A stretch of DNA of 64,000 bases from Stemphylium vesicarium (GCA_004380135.1 QXCR01000026.1:62001-126000); one strand, 5' to 3'; counted from the first letter of the stretch, positions 1-10,502 are shown. A program made the numbers and translations. Notes: generated from the letters alone by a model not told the origin.

Positions 1-495
1 ATCTGTGCGTCGCGATGCCTAGAGTCTTCAATACCAAGAGTCTTCAATGCCAAGACAGGGCGGAGTCAGCCTCCTTCCAAGCTTTCCTTGACTCCGCGCT
101 GACCAACCCAAGGACTTAACGGAATTGAGGCCCAAAGACACCGCTAGCTTACTACTAGTTCCGTAATCTCTCTGCGCGCACCTTGCAACTACCGAAGCGT
201 TCCAATACCGCGGAATGCTACTAAGAAAAGTTAATCTCAACATCCTCTCACGTTTACAACTTGACATCACGCTCCGTTATCACTTTCTGTAAAGATGTCT
301 TTCGGCACCAATCCTCGTCAATTATATTAGCTTGCCATCGGACGGTCTGATTGTTGCCTCCGATTATGATCAAGATGCCCTTGTCCTCCACTTCTGACCT
401 ATTCCTTCGCAGTCCCTCCTTATTCCTCCTTTCCTCGTCTCCCCGCCTTCTATTTCCCACGATCCAATGTCGAATCCCAGCTAATGTATTTCACA

Positions 496-738
496 CTAAC
501 CCTCGAAGCACTGCAGGCGTCCAGTGAATGCACCCCAGAATCCACAGGCGCTCTTGGTGTTGTGTCCTGTGACGGCGCCGTTGTTCCAGGTTCCAGGGCA
601 TTTGCAGCCGAAGACGCAAGGAACAATGCAAGTTCCTGCGTTGTTGTCGTAAGTGCAGATGATGTCTCCTCCCCAGCAGGTTCTTGCGGTGGCGGTGGCG
701 ACCATCATGGCCATGACGATAGGGATGGAGAAGTGCAT
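496..738 (-). CDS. Small cysteine-rich secreted protein (effector candidate)
   Basis: Single-exon frame of 80 residues. The frame is open further upstream, but I chose the ATG at 738 because it starts a typical signal peptide (MHF, hydrophobic core, cleavage likely after ATA at about residue 18). The predicted mature part is about 62 residues with eight cysteines, Gly- and Trp-rich, with no membrane segment; eight cysteines suggest four disulfides. A TATA-like sequence lies on the same strand near 866-873, about 130 nt upstream of the ATG. Small size, secretion signal and even cysteine count are the usual marks of fungal apoplastic effectors or antimicrobial peptides. I recognise no named family. 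It stands alone in a relic-rich region, which also fits an accessory gene. Function is inferred from form only. Confidence 0.6.
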   Translation of the reverse strand: MHFSIPIVMAMMVATATARTCWGGDIICTYDNNAGTCIVPCVFGCKCPGTWNNGAVTGHNTKSACGFWGAFTGRLQCFEG

Positions 739-865
739 TTTCGTGAGAAGTTCTCGAGATGTATTGATAGAAGTATCGGAACCGGTAATGACAGTTGTTT
801 GAATGTAGCGAATGATTGTGGTATTTGTTGGCTGATACAAACTTATTCGTGGGAACCCGCCCCCT

Positions 866-873
866 CTTATATA
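866..873 (-). promoter_or_regulatory. TATA-like box of the small secreted protein gene
   Basis: The minus strand reads TATATAAG here, 128-135 nt upstream of the chosen ATG at 738. Assignment rests on position and sequence only. Confidence 0.35.
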
Positions 874-944
874 TCTCTTTGGTATCATCATCGTGATCAC
901 CAGATAGCACGTTGTGAAATGCACAACACATTGTTATCACCGAA

Positions 945-1072
945 CACGAGCCATTTTGATAATAGCCGTGTTAGTTTGTGTTATAATAACCGTCTTGGTT
1001 TTGATGATATGCGAGTGGTTTTGGTAGGACACGGGCCGCTTCGGTAAGACGCGAGCCGTTTTGGTGAACTGC
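945..1072. repeat. Degenerate tandem repeat, period about 21 bp
   Basis: About six diverged units follow one another. The last three are clearest: each has a core like GCCGTTTTGGT followed by a short purine-rich stretch and CGCGAG or similar. Older copies to the left drift to ATTTTGATAATAG-like forms. No long frame follows the period, so this looks non-coding. It lies upstream of the small secreted protein gene. Confidence 0.5.
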
Positions 1073-2988
1073 GGCACCATCTTGCCAGCATAGAGCCGAA
1101 AGCTTAAGCGCTACCCAAGAAGACATAACGAATGTAGTGAGTCTCTCGACGCACTCAAGTCGACATTTCTCGTCGCCTGCCAAGCGATCATTTTTTCTTG
1201 AATTACAGATGGCGCGTCATTCTCCTTCGAGGAAGCGCCTCACATACGTTATCAGGATCGAATGGAAGAGACTACAGAGGCGCTCGTCCTTTTTCGGCCA
1301 TCGCTCCTCGGCAAAGTTCCCTATAGCCTTCCATATGGATAATTGCGAGCTATTCCATACGCCTGCTTCTCCACGATGGCAGCTAGTCCCAGACACACTG
1401 GGAAGCAAAGCGGACGTGCAGTGGTAAGCACGTGGTGTTGATGATCCGCACGGCCACCTCTTTCACACCGCCACAGGGCCTTTTCTTTGGAGGTTGCCGA
1501 TTCATGTCGATCGTATTCCAGGCTAGCCTGTCTAAGTAGCTCTCGTATAAGTTACCGTCTGCCTCACGCTAACCAGCAGGCTCTGGCCAGTGTTAGATCG
1601 TTATTCATGGCTCGTTCAACCTGCGGACCGATGCTGCGCTGCACTTTTCCCCGGATATATCCCCATTTATCCTGAATGTTCTCGATCTTCCTAGTTGGTG
1701 ATTCCGTGAAGCAACTGTAGCGAGGCTTCACGTCTAGCTCTTGTAATCGGAGTGCAATGATCAGAGGCTGCTCCATGGTTAAATAGAATAAGTGCTCTGT
1801 GGGGTTCGGGTGCGCTAGGCAAAAAGCGAATATTCCAACCGTAAAAGCAGGCGAGATTATCGCTGCGTATCAGCGTGCGTTGCAGTAGAGAATTCAGGGG
1901 TAACTAGGAGTCTATGGAAGAATGTTTCGTGTGTATGCGATGATTCAATGGGCGATTTGTGGAGAGACGCGGAAAGTACGTTGTCGGGCGTCTCCAGGTG
2001 CGCACCTACGTACCTGCAAACAATGGCGATGCTCGCGGCGAGTTATCCTCACACCCTTATGCTCTTGTGTATGGTACCATGTTGGAGACTGTGGCTTAAC
2101 TATTCCGAAAGAAGCCTAGGCAGCAATGGCGATGCTGTCTGCATGCGTGCCCGGTACTCATCTGGCTACTGATACTGGTGGCGCCATATGTCGAGGTATG
2201 CCCCGCGAGTCGTCTTCCCTGGCTCGACAGTCATCTGTCCTTCGGTCTTGGAAATACGAGCCGCTAACATTCGGCTATGAGCTTCGTGACCTGGTAGACA
2301 TTTCGATTTGAGCTGTGTTGATTGTGCGCCTCGTTCCTATGTGCTCCTGCTCGTCGTAGAGAATATTTTGTGAGATTTGATCCCTGCAGGACAATTCGGT
2401 CTTCTGAATAAGACGAAAGATCAAAGCAACGCGCCCTCCTCCCAATATCAGAGAAGCTCATTCCTTATGCTAGATTATCCGCGATGCTTGTTCTCGCAAT
2501 TTTTCTCACCTGAATAGTTTGTCCTGCTCTTTGGGGCGTCTTTACTCACTGTAGACTGACTGTGAACAGGATGTCCTCAACGCTCTTCGAAATTTTCCGG
2601 GTCACTTCAATGGTCAAGTCAGGTACATTTTATTGGCGATCTCTGTTTTCCAATCTCCGTGCAGGAACCGAAAGGCCCTTGTTCCCTTTACGAAGTCGGA
2701 TGCAAGGAAACCTAGACGACGTGCGTTTGTGACAAGGTGTGTTAGGTCTCTACTAATATCTTGTCGTCGCCAAGCTGGGCTAATGTCATTGTGTTGCCAG
2801 TGCATGGCGTGGAAGAGTGGGTAGCAGAGGTCGTGGTGTTTCGGACGTTGAGAGGGGCTGTACGCAACGATCGGCGTCGACTACGTAAACATCCCACCCC
2901 GCGCTAAAATTGGGAAGGGGGCCACGGTCGCATTTTGGCCGCGAGGATCTGACGTAATTCAGCACCTCAATGTGGGTTTCGCAAAAAC
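1073..2988. other. Gene-free stretch with one weak ORF
   Basis: No convincing gene. The best frame is 1564-1776 on the minus strand: ATG at 1776, 70 residues, mixed composition, no signal peptide and no family I recognise. It could be a relic or chance. No transposon ends, tRNA or long repeat were seen. An N-terminal GTPase part of the neighbouring dynamin relic was looked for here and not found. Confidence 0.4.
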
Positions 2989-3850
2989 ATGCGTCTATGG
3001 GGCCACAAGTTTACCTTTGGATCTGGCACCAAAGACGAGGAGCGAAAAACAGAGGAGAGAGACGCTCAAGAAGAACTTGAGAAAGAACTTGACGAAGAAC
3101 ACTCATCATGTCTGCCGGTACCTAAAAATCTGACGCGCAAAGAATATGTTGGATAGGTCAAGAAGACGCTCGAGCGCTCCCGCGGATACGAACTCCGTGG
3201 CACGTTCCAGCCCATGCTGATATCCCCGCTGTTGAGAACAGTCAGGACCATATGAAGAGATCGCCTCTCTCTACATCGCAAAAGTTGGACAAGCCTGCAA
3301 AGAGTTTTTTAATGCCGTTCTCAAGTACACAGCACCACTAGAATTCAAGGATCGCCTAGTTGCCCTTAACATCAATGCCCCTCTTAGCGAATCCCTCGCA
3401 GACGCAAAGGACAAACAGCGCAAACATCAAGCCATGACACAAGCTACTTCCGCATCTTCAAGAGTGTCCGTATTCGAAAATGGGAAGCATGTCAACTACA
3501 TCAACCCTACCACGCTTGCCATAAAGATGAACAATTCTGTCGAAGCCAATGTAGACGTCTTCTCCAGTCAGGAAACTCTCGACAAGCAGCGCGCCTATTA
3601 CAAGAACGGGCTAAAGTACTTTGTCAACAATATCGCCAAGGCTTTCATCGAGCGCCACCTTGTAGAGCCACTTCTTAATATCATCCTCTCACCGCTAGTG
3701 CTAACAGAGATGACGGACCAGCAGATCGATTATGTCGCAGCCGAGCCTCTAGAAACCACATAGCAGAGGACTCACCCGGATGCAAGGAGGGTGATCCTGG
3801 AGAAGGGTCTAGAGACTTCCAGGGACGCCATAGGTGGACGGAGGCGCTAG
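2989..3850 (+). pseudogene. Dynamin-like GTPase relic (stalk and GED region)
   Basis: Reading across frames gives the C-terminal half of a fungal dynamin/Mx-like large GTPase: an acidic linker, the stalk motif RGYELRGTFQPML (about 3188-3226), then EQSGPYEEIASLYIAKV (about 3236-3286) and a GTPase-effector segment with YYKNGLKYFVNNIAKAFIER (about 3597-3656). The copy is broken in at least three places: TAG at 3154-3156 where the family usually has Trp, a frameshift at about 3230-3240 that looks like loss of 2 nt, and TAG at 3761-3763, after which the GED tail (LEKGLET) continues in frame to a stop at 3848-3850. The N-terminal GTPase domain with its P-loop is missing. TGG to TAG is compatible with RIP-type C-to-T change, but that is inference. 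Only the frame from about 3236 to 3763 is intact. Confidence 0.75.
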
Positions 3851-4254
3851 GTGTGACAGTGCCATTTGGCTGGCCTGATGGCCCGCGAGCAACATTGCCA
3901 GAAGGAGTGAACATAGCTTTGACACTTAGCGAAAATAAGTAGTTCGTGCCGCAAGACTTTGGCTAGATTTACAGGAGTTATTGAGAAGACGATCAATAGA
4001 ACAAGGGTTACCCTGAACACACTTTCGTTGGTAAATACATGTCTTTACTTTCGATGAGGAAAACAGTTTAGCAGGAGACGGGGACGAAGAAAAACTGATA
4101 GAAGCAATATGTGGATCCGGAGATGTCACAAAGAGACAATCATAGTGAAGAGCGGACATGTACGCTAAGCCAACTCGATTTATGGTAATGGGATGGATAC
4201 ACTTGAAGCCTGTAAGAATGCACTCGAACTTGCAAGATCTGCCACTTCCTCCTG

Positions 4255-6045
4255 TTATTTCGGCAAGACACATGCCTTGCCCTTTGTGCTCTTCCAATGT
4301 CTGTTCAGCATGTCGTCGCGGTTGAAGACACGCCTACAACCCCAGCCAGAGCCGTCTTTGAGCCCACCTCCACAGAAGAAAGATTTGGCGTCGCTGTGTG
4401 TAGTATATTCGTGATGAGTGCAGTCCCCTTTTCTAGAGAAGCTCTTACTACAAGTAGAACATACGAATGAAGGCTTAGTTCTATTATCCGTGTGTTGGCT
4501 TCGCGCGTGGATCTTGAGGTTATGGTTGCGGGTGAACGTGGCGGGGCATTCTTTGCAGTCGAAAGACGTCTTTTGGGGTGGCAACTCTGGATATTCCGCC
4601 TCTTCATCGTCATAGTTAAATGTACCGTGATAATCTGTCCCATGTTTGTGAAGATCTTTCAAGGTACTGCAACCAAGTGTAGCCATCGCGCAGCTGGGAA
4701 AAGAGCAGAAGAAGGACCTTTCATACTTCGCCTGTCCCGATCTTGCTTCGTTGGAAAGCCCCCGTAAAAGCGTATACAGTCCACTCTGGGACACTTGAAC
4801 ATGTCCTCCCCGTACATTAATCGGAGCTTCGCGTTTGCATTCGAAGAACTTAACTCCGACTTCAGGTGCTAGCGCAGTCTGGTCAAGGTGGCAAATAGCT
4901 TAAGCGCTTGGAGGTCTAGGGACTGTGCTGTTGATGCGATGAGCTATTTTCGTAAGAGATGGTCGGCAGACTCCGCAACAATCAATTAAGTGGGTCTAGA
5001 GAGGCCATATTTGATTTGATTGATTACCTATTTAGGCCTAATAATTACCCGTAGAGGTTTAACCTCTACTTAGATAGGTAAGTGGCCTTCATAAGAGGCA
5101 TATTTGATTTGTTTGTTGCGGACTGTGATGGTCGGCAACTATAAGCTTGCTAAAGTTCCAATTTCCCGAAAGTGCTTCCCATCGTGCTAGGAATGACTTT
5201 GGTGGCACTGTCTTGATCCGAGGCTCCGACCAATACATATCAATGAAGACTCCCACCGCCTCAGATGCTTCTTGTAGAGTCTCTTTAGAATCTTGTACCC
5301 GTGAAAATGCATCTAGATGGAGAGCCCAGTACGCGTACGCATAATCCATAAAGCCGTAGCATCTAGATGGCAAATATTCAGAGATGTCGAGATCATCATC
5401 TTCAACATCGAAACCTTCAAAGCTAAGGTAAGACATGCATAGCCGAGCCAAGGTACCTTCGCCCGTTCCGAGATTGACAAGGTCCTTGTCGAGCAAATAC
5501 TTGCGATCTTTAGTATTTCCCAAGTCAATGGAGCATATGCTATGCTACGCCAATCAAGCGGATGGAAGTTCACGAAGAGACTGACCTTTTGGCAGAATGA
5601 TGAACTAGTACGACAGTACCATCATCATGTACGTCTACTAGCGAGCCGTATAAGTCTTTCGAATCTACTCGGAGTCGGCTGCGCTCCCAATCCACGCTCT
5701 GATCGTCCAGATCGATCGAAACTGCACACTGTATCTCCCGCCACTTCAGGGGTCGTTTCGCGCATACAACCCACGTGAACAACTAAAGCGTCTTTGCGCT
5801 GAGAGATCCCCGATGAGTAAATAGGCGCTGCATGATGCGAAAATAGCTATTTATATTTGCTGCAACCGAAAAGATTTCTCTTGAGAGTCATATATTTCTT
5901 CAAGTCTGGTGCCGCCTTGGGGAAGCCTCTCCGGCACCAATTCGCTTTCAAGGTCTGCCCGCGATGTTTGGTCGAGGAGGTAGGACGCCATCAAATGTGC
6001 GAATAGAAGCATGTCTGTACAGCTTAGATAAGGTATTTGCATCGA
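4255..6045 (-). pseudogene. Decayed NACHT-C2H2 (NLR-like) protein gene
   Basis: The minus strand, read across frames, matches the layout of fungal NACHT proteins with C-terminal C2H2 fingers. The order is the helical region after the NTPase core (LLFAHLMASYLLDQTSR, 6000-5950), the winged-helix flank (WVVCAKRPLKWREIQ, about 5770-5725; RLRVDSKDLYGSLV), the helical part (ARLCMSYLSFEGFD, about 5450-5410; GFMDYAYAYWALHLDAF) and a finger array (FKCPRVDC at about 4800; CKECPATFTRNHNLKIHARSQH; CSTCSKSFSRKGDCTHH) ending at 4255. Lesions: TAG at 5783-5785 inside the conserved flank, a frame change near 5600-5520 (a 78-nt GT..AG segment there does not restore frame), an AT-rich insertion at about 5000-5115, and a frameshift at about 4730-4745 between two fingers. 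The Walker A/B half is absent upstream. Such proteins are linked to non-self recognition in fungi; this copy should be inactive. Confidence 0.72.
5000..5115. mobile_element. Small AT-rich palindromic insertion (MITE-like), flanked by direct repeats
   Basis: A 22-23-nt direct repeat, differing by one gap and one substitution, lies at 5000-5022 and 5094-5115 (AGAGGCATATTTGATTTG core). Between the copies sit near-inverted ends (TTACCTATTTAG at 5024-5035; the complement of the sequence at 5070-5082 reads TTACCTATCTAA) and a perfect 15-nt palindrome AGAGGTTTAACCTCT (5053-5067). The segment interrupts the NACHT-C2H2 relic. Non-autonomous element or local duplication are both possible; the repeat is long for a target-site duplication. 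Confidence 0.4.
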
Positions 6046-6588
6046 AGCGAATGCAAAAATTGAGGCTCACAGGGAATACGACCGGTCGTGGCGGTGAACT
6101 AAACCTGCCTGTTTAGGTAGACTGTTTGCTTGACTTTCTGTTCACCGGTTGCCTTCTTTTTTTCACAGCTTACATAAGTAGGGGTTCTCTCACCCAAATC
6201 GAAGGATAAAAAGCATTCGATCACTTCCATGGCGGCACAGTAACATGAATAAGATTCTTATTCTTCTTTAGCGTTGGATAAGAGTACCCATTGTCGACAG
6301 CCTAGGCTACGTTGGGGGCATGTAAATGTATCAACGCAGTACAATGCATAAGTCGCTAGGTTTTCTTTATGATAATTACTCTCCCACTTCCATAGCATAT
6401 TTCCCAGACAAGTGCATCCATGTAAACAGACATAAGCGATACAAGAATGCCGTACGAATGCACATGTAGCTCGGATGGCGATAACGTGCTGTTGGCAATC
6501 AAAGCCCCACTCGATAACAGCACAGTCTGATGGTGAATTCCCATGTTCACTAGCCAGCGCATTACGATTTTGATTAGGTAAGGCTAGA
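6046..6588. other. Gene-free stretch downstream of ureG
   Basis: No supported gene. An 8-nt inverted repeat (CGGTGAAC near 6091, GTTCACCG near 6140) with a 40-nt loop is present and may be chance. The frames here show no family signal and no recognisable continuation of the NACHT relic. Confidence 0.4.
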
Positions 6589-7569
6589 TCAAGACATGCT
6601 ATAGCTCCTCTCCTTACCCTCCTCATTCTCTTCCATCAGAGTAGGCTCGAACTTTCCTTTCCGCGCTTGTGTCGCGCCCGACGCCTTCCATGCAGAAAGT
6701 ATCAAATCCACAATCGCATTGACACCCTGATCCCTCTTCACCACAGCGAATATCGTGGGTCCACCTTCGCGCATCCTCCTACTATCCCTTTCCATGACAT
6801 TCAGGTCCGCGCCCACTGCCTCTGCCAGATCGATCTTGTTCACGACCAGCAAATCTGACTGTGTAATACCGGGCCCGCCCTTCCTGGGGATCTTGTCGCC
6901 ACCCGAGACGTCGATAACGTAGATGATGAAGTCGGCGAGTTCGCGCGAGTAGTTTGCAGCGAGGTTGTCGCCGCCGGATTCGATGAGGAGGAGGTCGGTG
7001 TTGAACTTTTGGTGGAGGTTTGTGAGGGTCATGAGGTTTACGGAAATGTCTTCGCGGACGGCGGCATGTGGGCAGCCTCCGGTTTCGACGGCGACGATTC
7101 GTTCGCTGGAGGTGTTGTTAGACGGGTAATGCCGGCTGAGATTGGGGTCGTCTTACGCTGGCAGAGCATTGTTCTTGGTCAGGAACTCGCAGTCTTCACG
7201 GGTAAAGATGTCGTTTGTTACTGCAGCTATGGAGAACCTTGCCCGGAGGTGTTTGCAGAGAGCCAGCATGAGCGCTGTCTTTCCTGAGCCTACTGGTCTG
7301 CGGCTGTCAGTATCATGCTTTTCTATCTTGCCATGTCTTCCCTGTACAGCCAGACCTTGGCCGAACGAGGGACATGTTCAGATTGATTGAGGCTAGTCAT
7401 ACCCTCCAATACCGATGGTGAAAGAGCGGTCCTCCCAATCTCTTCCCTCGATGATCGGCATCTCGCGGCCTACGTAGCTCCCCGGGCCATCGAGGATCTC
7501 GTGCGTATGCCCGTGGTCCGCAGCAGCGTGCGAATGCGAGGGAGCATCATGCGAATGACTGTGAGACAT
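6589..7569 (-). CDS. ureG: Urease accessory GTPase UreG
   Basis: Three exons: 7569-7403, 7297-7157 and 7105-6589, giving 274 residues. UreG is a cytosolic SIMIBI-class GTPase that works with UreD and UreF to deliver nickel to apo-urease. Residues 1-25 are a His-rich tail (repeated HSH/HAADHGH), a probable nickel-binding region. The P-loop GPVGSGKTAL spans the first intron junction, followed by NDIFTREDCEFL, then ETGGCPHAAVREDIS with the conserved Cys-Pro-His metal site, the LLLIESGGDNLAA switch, and VVNKIDLAEAVGAD for guanine recognition. Length is normal for a fungal UreG with His tail. The final 14 residues (EENEEGKERSYSMS) are poorly conserved in style. It ends next to the NACHT relic and its 5' side faces a gene-free stretch. 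Both splice junctions restore a continuous conserved motif. Confidence 0.93.
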
Positions 7570-8516
7570 GATTATAGTGGATCGAGATTAATACTATGGG
7601 TTAGCAGAGGATATGCCAGTAAGCAGAAGTGAAGCTCGAGGTTCTCCATGGTGGGGCAGATGGGAGGGACGCGTGGGGTTCTCCAACCCTGGTAGCGAAG
7701 CCTCAATCAACAAACATGACCCATAGGCTGACACGCAACGAAAAGCATCTTCGCATTGGCATGATCCGCGACCGTATATAGAACAAATTCAATGCAATGG
7801 TGTTCTTCATCACCGTAGCGCGCCACGATTTCCGCCAGGCGTCCTTAATCGGAGTACACGGGGGTGCTCGGACCACAGCGCGGAGGGATGATTGCTGCAC
7901 AGCGATCCGCATCTTCCCCTTTCCCTGCAACCTCCATCACGGTCCACGCCACACCGCAGATATGATTCGCACCTATAGCTTTCTCGTGCCTGGATTCCAC
8001 GGACCGAGCGCAAAAAAGTTCCCACATGGACCTGCAGTTCCTCATCTGTAACAACTGATGGGCTTGCGTACTCAGCCACCGCTCAGTATGAAAGGGAAAA
8101 GCACGTTCGCTCACTGCGGAGACGTCGCCGGTTACCCAAATCCTTTCAATATCGCCGAGACGCGCCACAGCTACAAGAATCTTCATGCGTGCAATTTCCG
8201 CCATTTTCAGCTTTCCTAATTCTGCTATGGTACCTGCGGGAACATGACACGCTTGTTTGCGGCTGTGATGTAAAAGTCAACGCAGCGCCCTCCCGCAGTG
8301 TTGTGGGCCTTGTTTCTGGTCGGCATCGCTTTCAGGTTTCTGCTGTCTTGATCGAGATCGCTGTTGTCGTGTCCTCGTCCACAAACGGTACGATCGGCCT
8401 GATTAAGTAAAGCTGTTTATCCTCTTTTGACGTTCCGCTCTTTCCGTCTACACGCATACCGTCTTTTGTTCTTATAGCGATTCCTTACGCGATCTGTATT
8501 CTTTTAATTTTACATA
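7570..8516. other. Intergenic region between ureG and the two-exon unknown, with a weak ORF
   Basis: This separates the divergently transcribed ureG (minus) and the gene at 8517 (plus), so both promoters should lie here. A minus-strand frame at 7845-8204 (ATG at 8204, 119 residues) has a mixed, protein-like composition but no domain I know, and the opposite strand is also open in places. I would not call it a gene without transcript data. Confidence 0.4.
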
Positions 8517-9569
8517 ATGTCTCGTACGATGGCCATGCCCTGGGATAAGCCGCATCACGCGTCGCTCACGCTTTGGGATATTGACCGGGTGTTTCAAGAT
8601 GCACACGAAGCATACGAGCAATGGCAGGCGCGTCACCGGCGCACACGGTCCAAATGGGCATGTTTTGGCACTAAGAATCGGGATGATGCTGTCGGGAAAG
8701 CCCTGAGCCTTGGGCGGCAGGTTCAGAGAATAATGGAAACTGGAAAAGAAGTATTTGGTGCACGGTTCGAGGAAGGAGATGGTAAGTCAATCTTTCGAGA
8801 ACGAAGAGATCGATGTTGACCGTAGATAGCAAAATGTCACACCACTCTCTCCGCCCAGCTCCTACGAGTTCAGTACGAAATCAGGCAGCCGCTATACGAC
8901 AGCGCATTTACATCAACACCAATAATTCCCATCGACGACATAATTACGACCGCTAAGAGCGTACGACGCGCCTGTCTAATTGCATTACGCGAGCAATATG
9001 CGCGCCTCGAAACACCGATTCTGTCCCCAGTTCTTCCACCGCCACGGTTCAAAGTTGAGTTTTGTCCCTTCGCAGACCAACTTCGCAAGGACCTGAAGGA
9101 ATCGAAATCGAGCACCTTACGCGCGAAGAAGGCGCAACCCCACGACAAGCACGACGACCGAGAAATCTGCCCCCATTGCAGCGCATGCATCTCCGTCGCG
9201 GCGCACTCCGGACTTCCAGCCTCCAGATGCATACTATTCACGTCGCATATCGCACTAGATCCAATTTCGACAGATGACAAAGCGACGTTCGCGTGCAACA
9301 GCTGCTACAAAACATTTGAAGATTCCTACGCCTTCTTGGACCATTTCTTCCAAAAGCAGATTGGCAGCGAAAGGAGCTGCCTACGACTCTCACTCGCGCA
9401 CTCGACCTCGAACTGGTTCTTGAACGAGGAGCCTATAGAGGCTGATCCTATGCTAGTGGAGCAGTGCCTAAGGAACTGCATAGCGAGAGAGACGCTGCGG
9501 GGAAAACACCACAAGAGGATGAATAGTCGCATTACCATACGAGAAGTGCGGTCTAGTGCAGAAAGCTGA
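8517..9569 (+). CDS. Unknown protein with Cys clusters (possible zinc-binding)
   Basis: Two exons, 8517-8781 and 8830-9569, joined by a 48-nt intron (GTAAGT...ATAG), give 334 residues. I know no family for it. What can be seen: a basic N-terminal part (HRRTRSKWACFG), a helical middle, then ICPHCSACISV at about residue 212, followed by AFACNSC-type cysteines (CNSCYKTF) and DHFF at about residues 250-265. The CxxCxxC and CxxCx4F pattern resembles a degenerate C2H2 or treble-clef finger, so zinc and nucleic-acid or protein binding are possible. No signal peptide or membrane segment. The second exon is an uninterrupted 740-nt frame whose junction keeps frame with the first, which supports a real gene. 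Function not assigned. Confidence 0.6.
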
Positions 9570-10184
9570 GCAGGAGCAACGCGCAGCGCAGCATGACACT
9601 ATCCTACACCGCATCGCCAGTCGCACCTATGAAACGACTACCCACGATCGACACGCACCACCAATGCTTCTCCACGCGCGACACCAGCATCCAAGCCACG
9701 AGCGAACAATTAGCGCCATTCGCCGTCTTATTCCATGCCAAATTACATCGGAGGTCTAGAAACGGCACTTCCCGTCCCCGCGTTTTCCCTTCGCGTGAGC
9801 CGCAATCTCCACGCAAACCATCGGTCTCAGTAGCGTTGCATCAAACTCTCTTCTTCGTCCTGGGGGACTACACACTTCCCATTTGTACACATACCTTTTC
9901 TCCTTTCCCTTATATTACCAATCACATCATGTCTAATGCAGTAATGTCTCTCTTCCAATACCATTGGCCTGAAAAAGGGCTATTAGTCACACGGGTGTTT
10001 GAATATCTGAATATATATTACTACGGATGGAAGATAAATACATGGGTCTACATGCAACACCGCCATATTCAAATGTCAATACGCCCTTCAACTCCAAAAA
10101 TGCTCGAACACATTGCCTCAATCGCCCAGGCCAGCGGCCATCCATAAAATACCCAATCCGCTGATAAGGCAAGCGGAACCGCTA
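9570..10184. other. Gene-free stretch, 3' side of the two-exon unknown
   Basis: A plus-strand frame runs 9593-10147 but its composition (repeated aromatic runs, no domain, start inside the preceding 3' region) does not look like a protein. Probably 3' UTR and spacer. Confidence 0.4.
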
Positions 10185-10502
10185 CTACTGCTGCATCTCC
10201 ACCTTTTGTTTTTCCCTCGCCCAGCCAAGAAACTCGCCTAACCAGTCACGTTTCACCTCCCTCGCATGGTCATTACCAGCGCAAATAGCAAGCGAGCGAG
10301 CGGAAGATGTTCGTTCAAGCACGCACACACCCTCATCGTCGTCGTCGTCATCATCATCGTTATCGTCATCTTGACTTGGCTTGGCAACTGCAGGGTTATA
10401 CCAGCGACTGCTGCCCAAACCAAGGGAAAGCCAAGTGGACAGGTACATCTCCAAGAGCACAAGATCTAAAGCTGTACTGTACAAAAGTATATGCTTGCTC
10501 AT
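10185..10502 (-). CDS. Small hypothetical protein with acidic run
   Basis: Single frame of 105 residues from the ATG at 10502. The N-terminal 35 residues are hydrophobic (LDLVLLEMYLSTWLSLGLG), then comes an Asp-rich run encoded by GAT/GAC repeats (about residues 48-57), then a plausible amphipathic C-terminus (REVKRDWLGEFLGWAREKQK). No family recognised. It could be a last exon of a longer gene, or a chance frame created by the triplet microsatellite on both strands (the plus strand there encodes Val/Ile runs). Downstream is convergent with the gene ending at 9569. Treat as tentative. Confidence 0.3.
   Translation of the reverse strand: MSKHILLYSTALDLVLLEMYLSTWLSLGLGSSRWYNPAVAKPSQDDDNDDDDDDDDEGVCVLERTSSARSLAICAGNDHAREVKRDWLGEFLGWAREKQKVEMQQ

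Noticed and set aside
484..1047. 187-codon plus frame at the left end
   Set aside because: Overlaps the secreted peptide gene on the other strand and runs through the tandem repeat; shadow.
5523..5600. 78-nt GT..AG segment in the NACHT relic as a true intron
   Set aside because: Removing it does not restore the conserved frame, so decay is the simpler explanation.
9593..10147. 184-codon plus frame after the two-exon unknown
   Set aside because: Composition not protein-like, no domain, likely 3' region.
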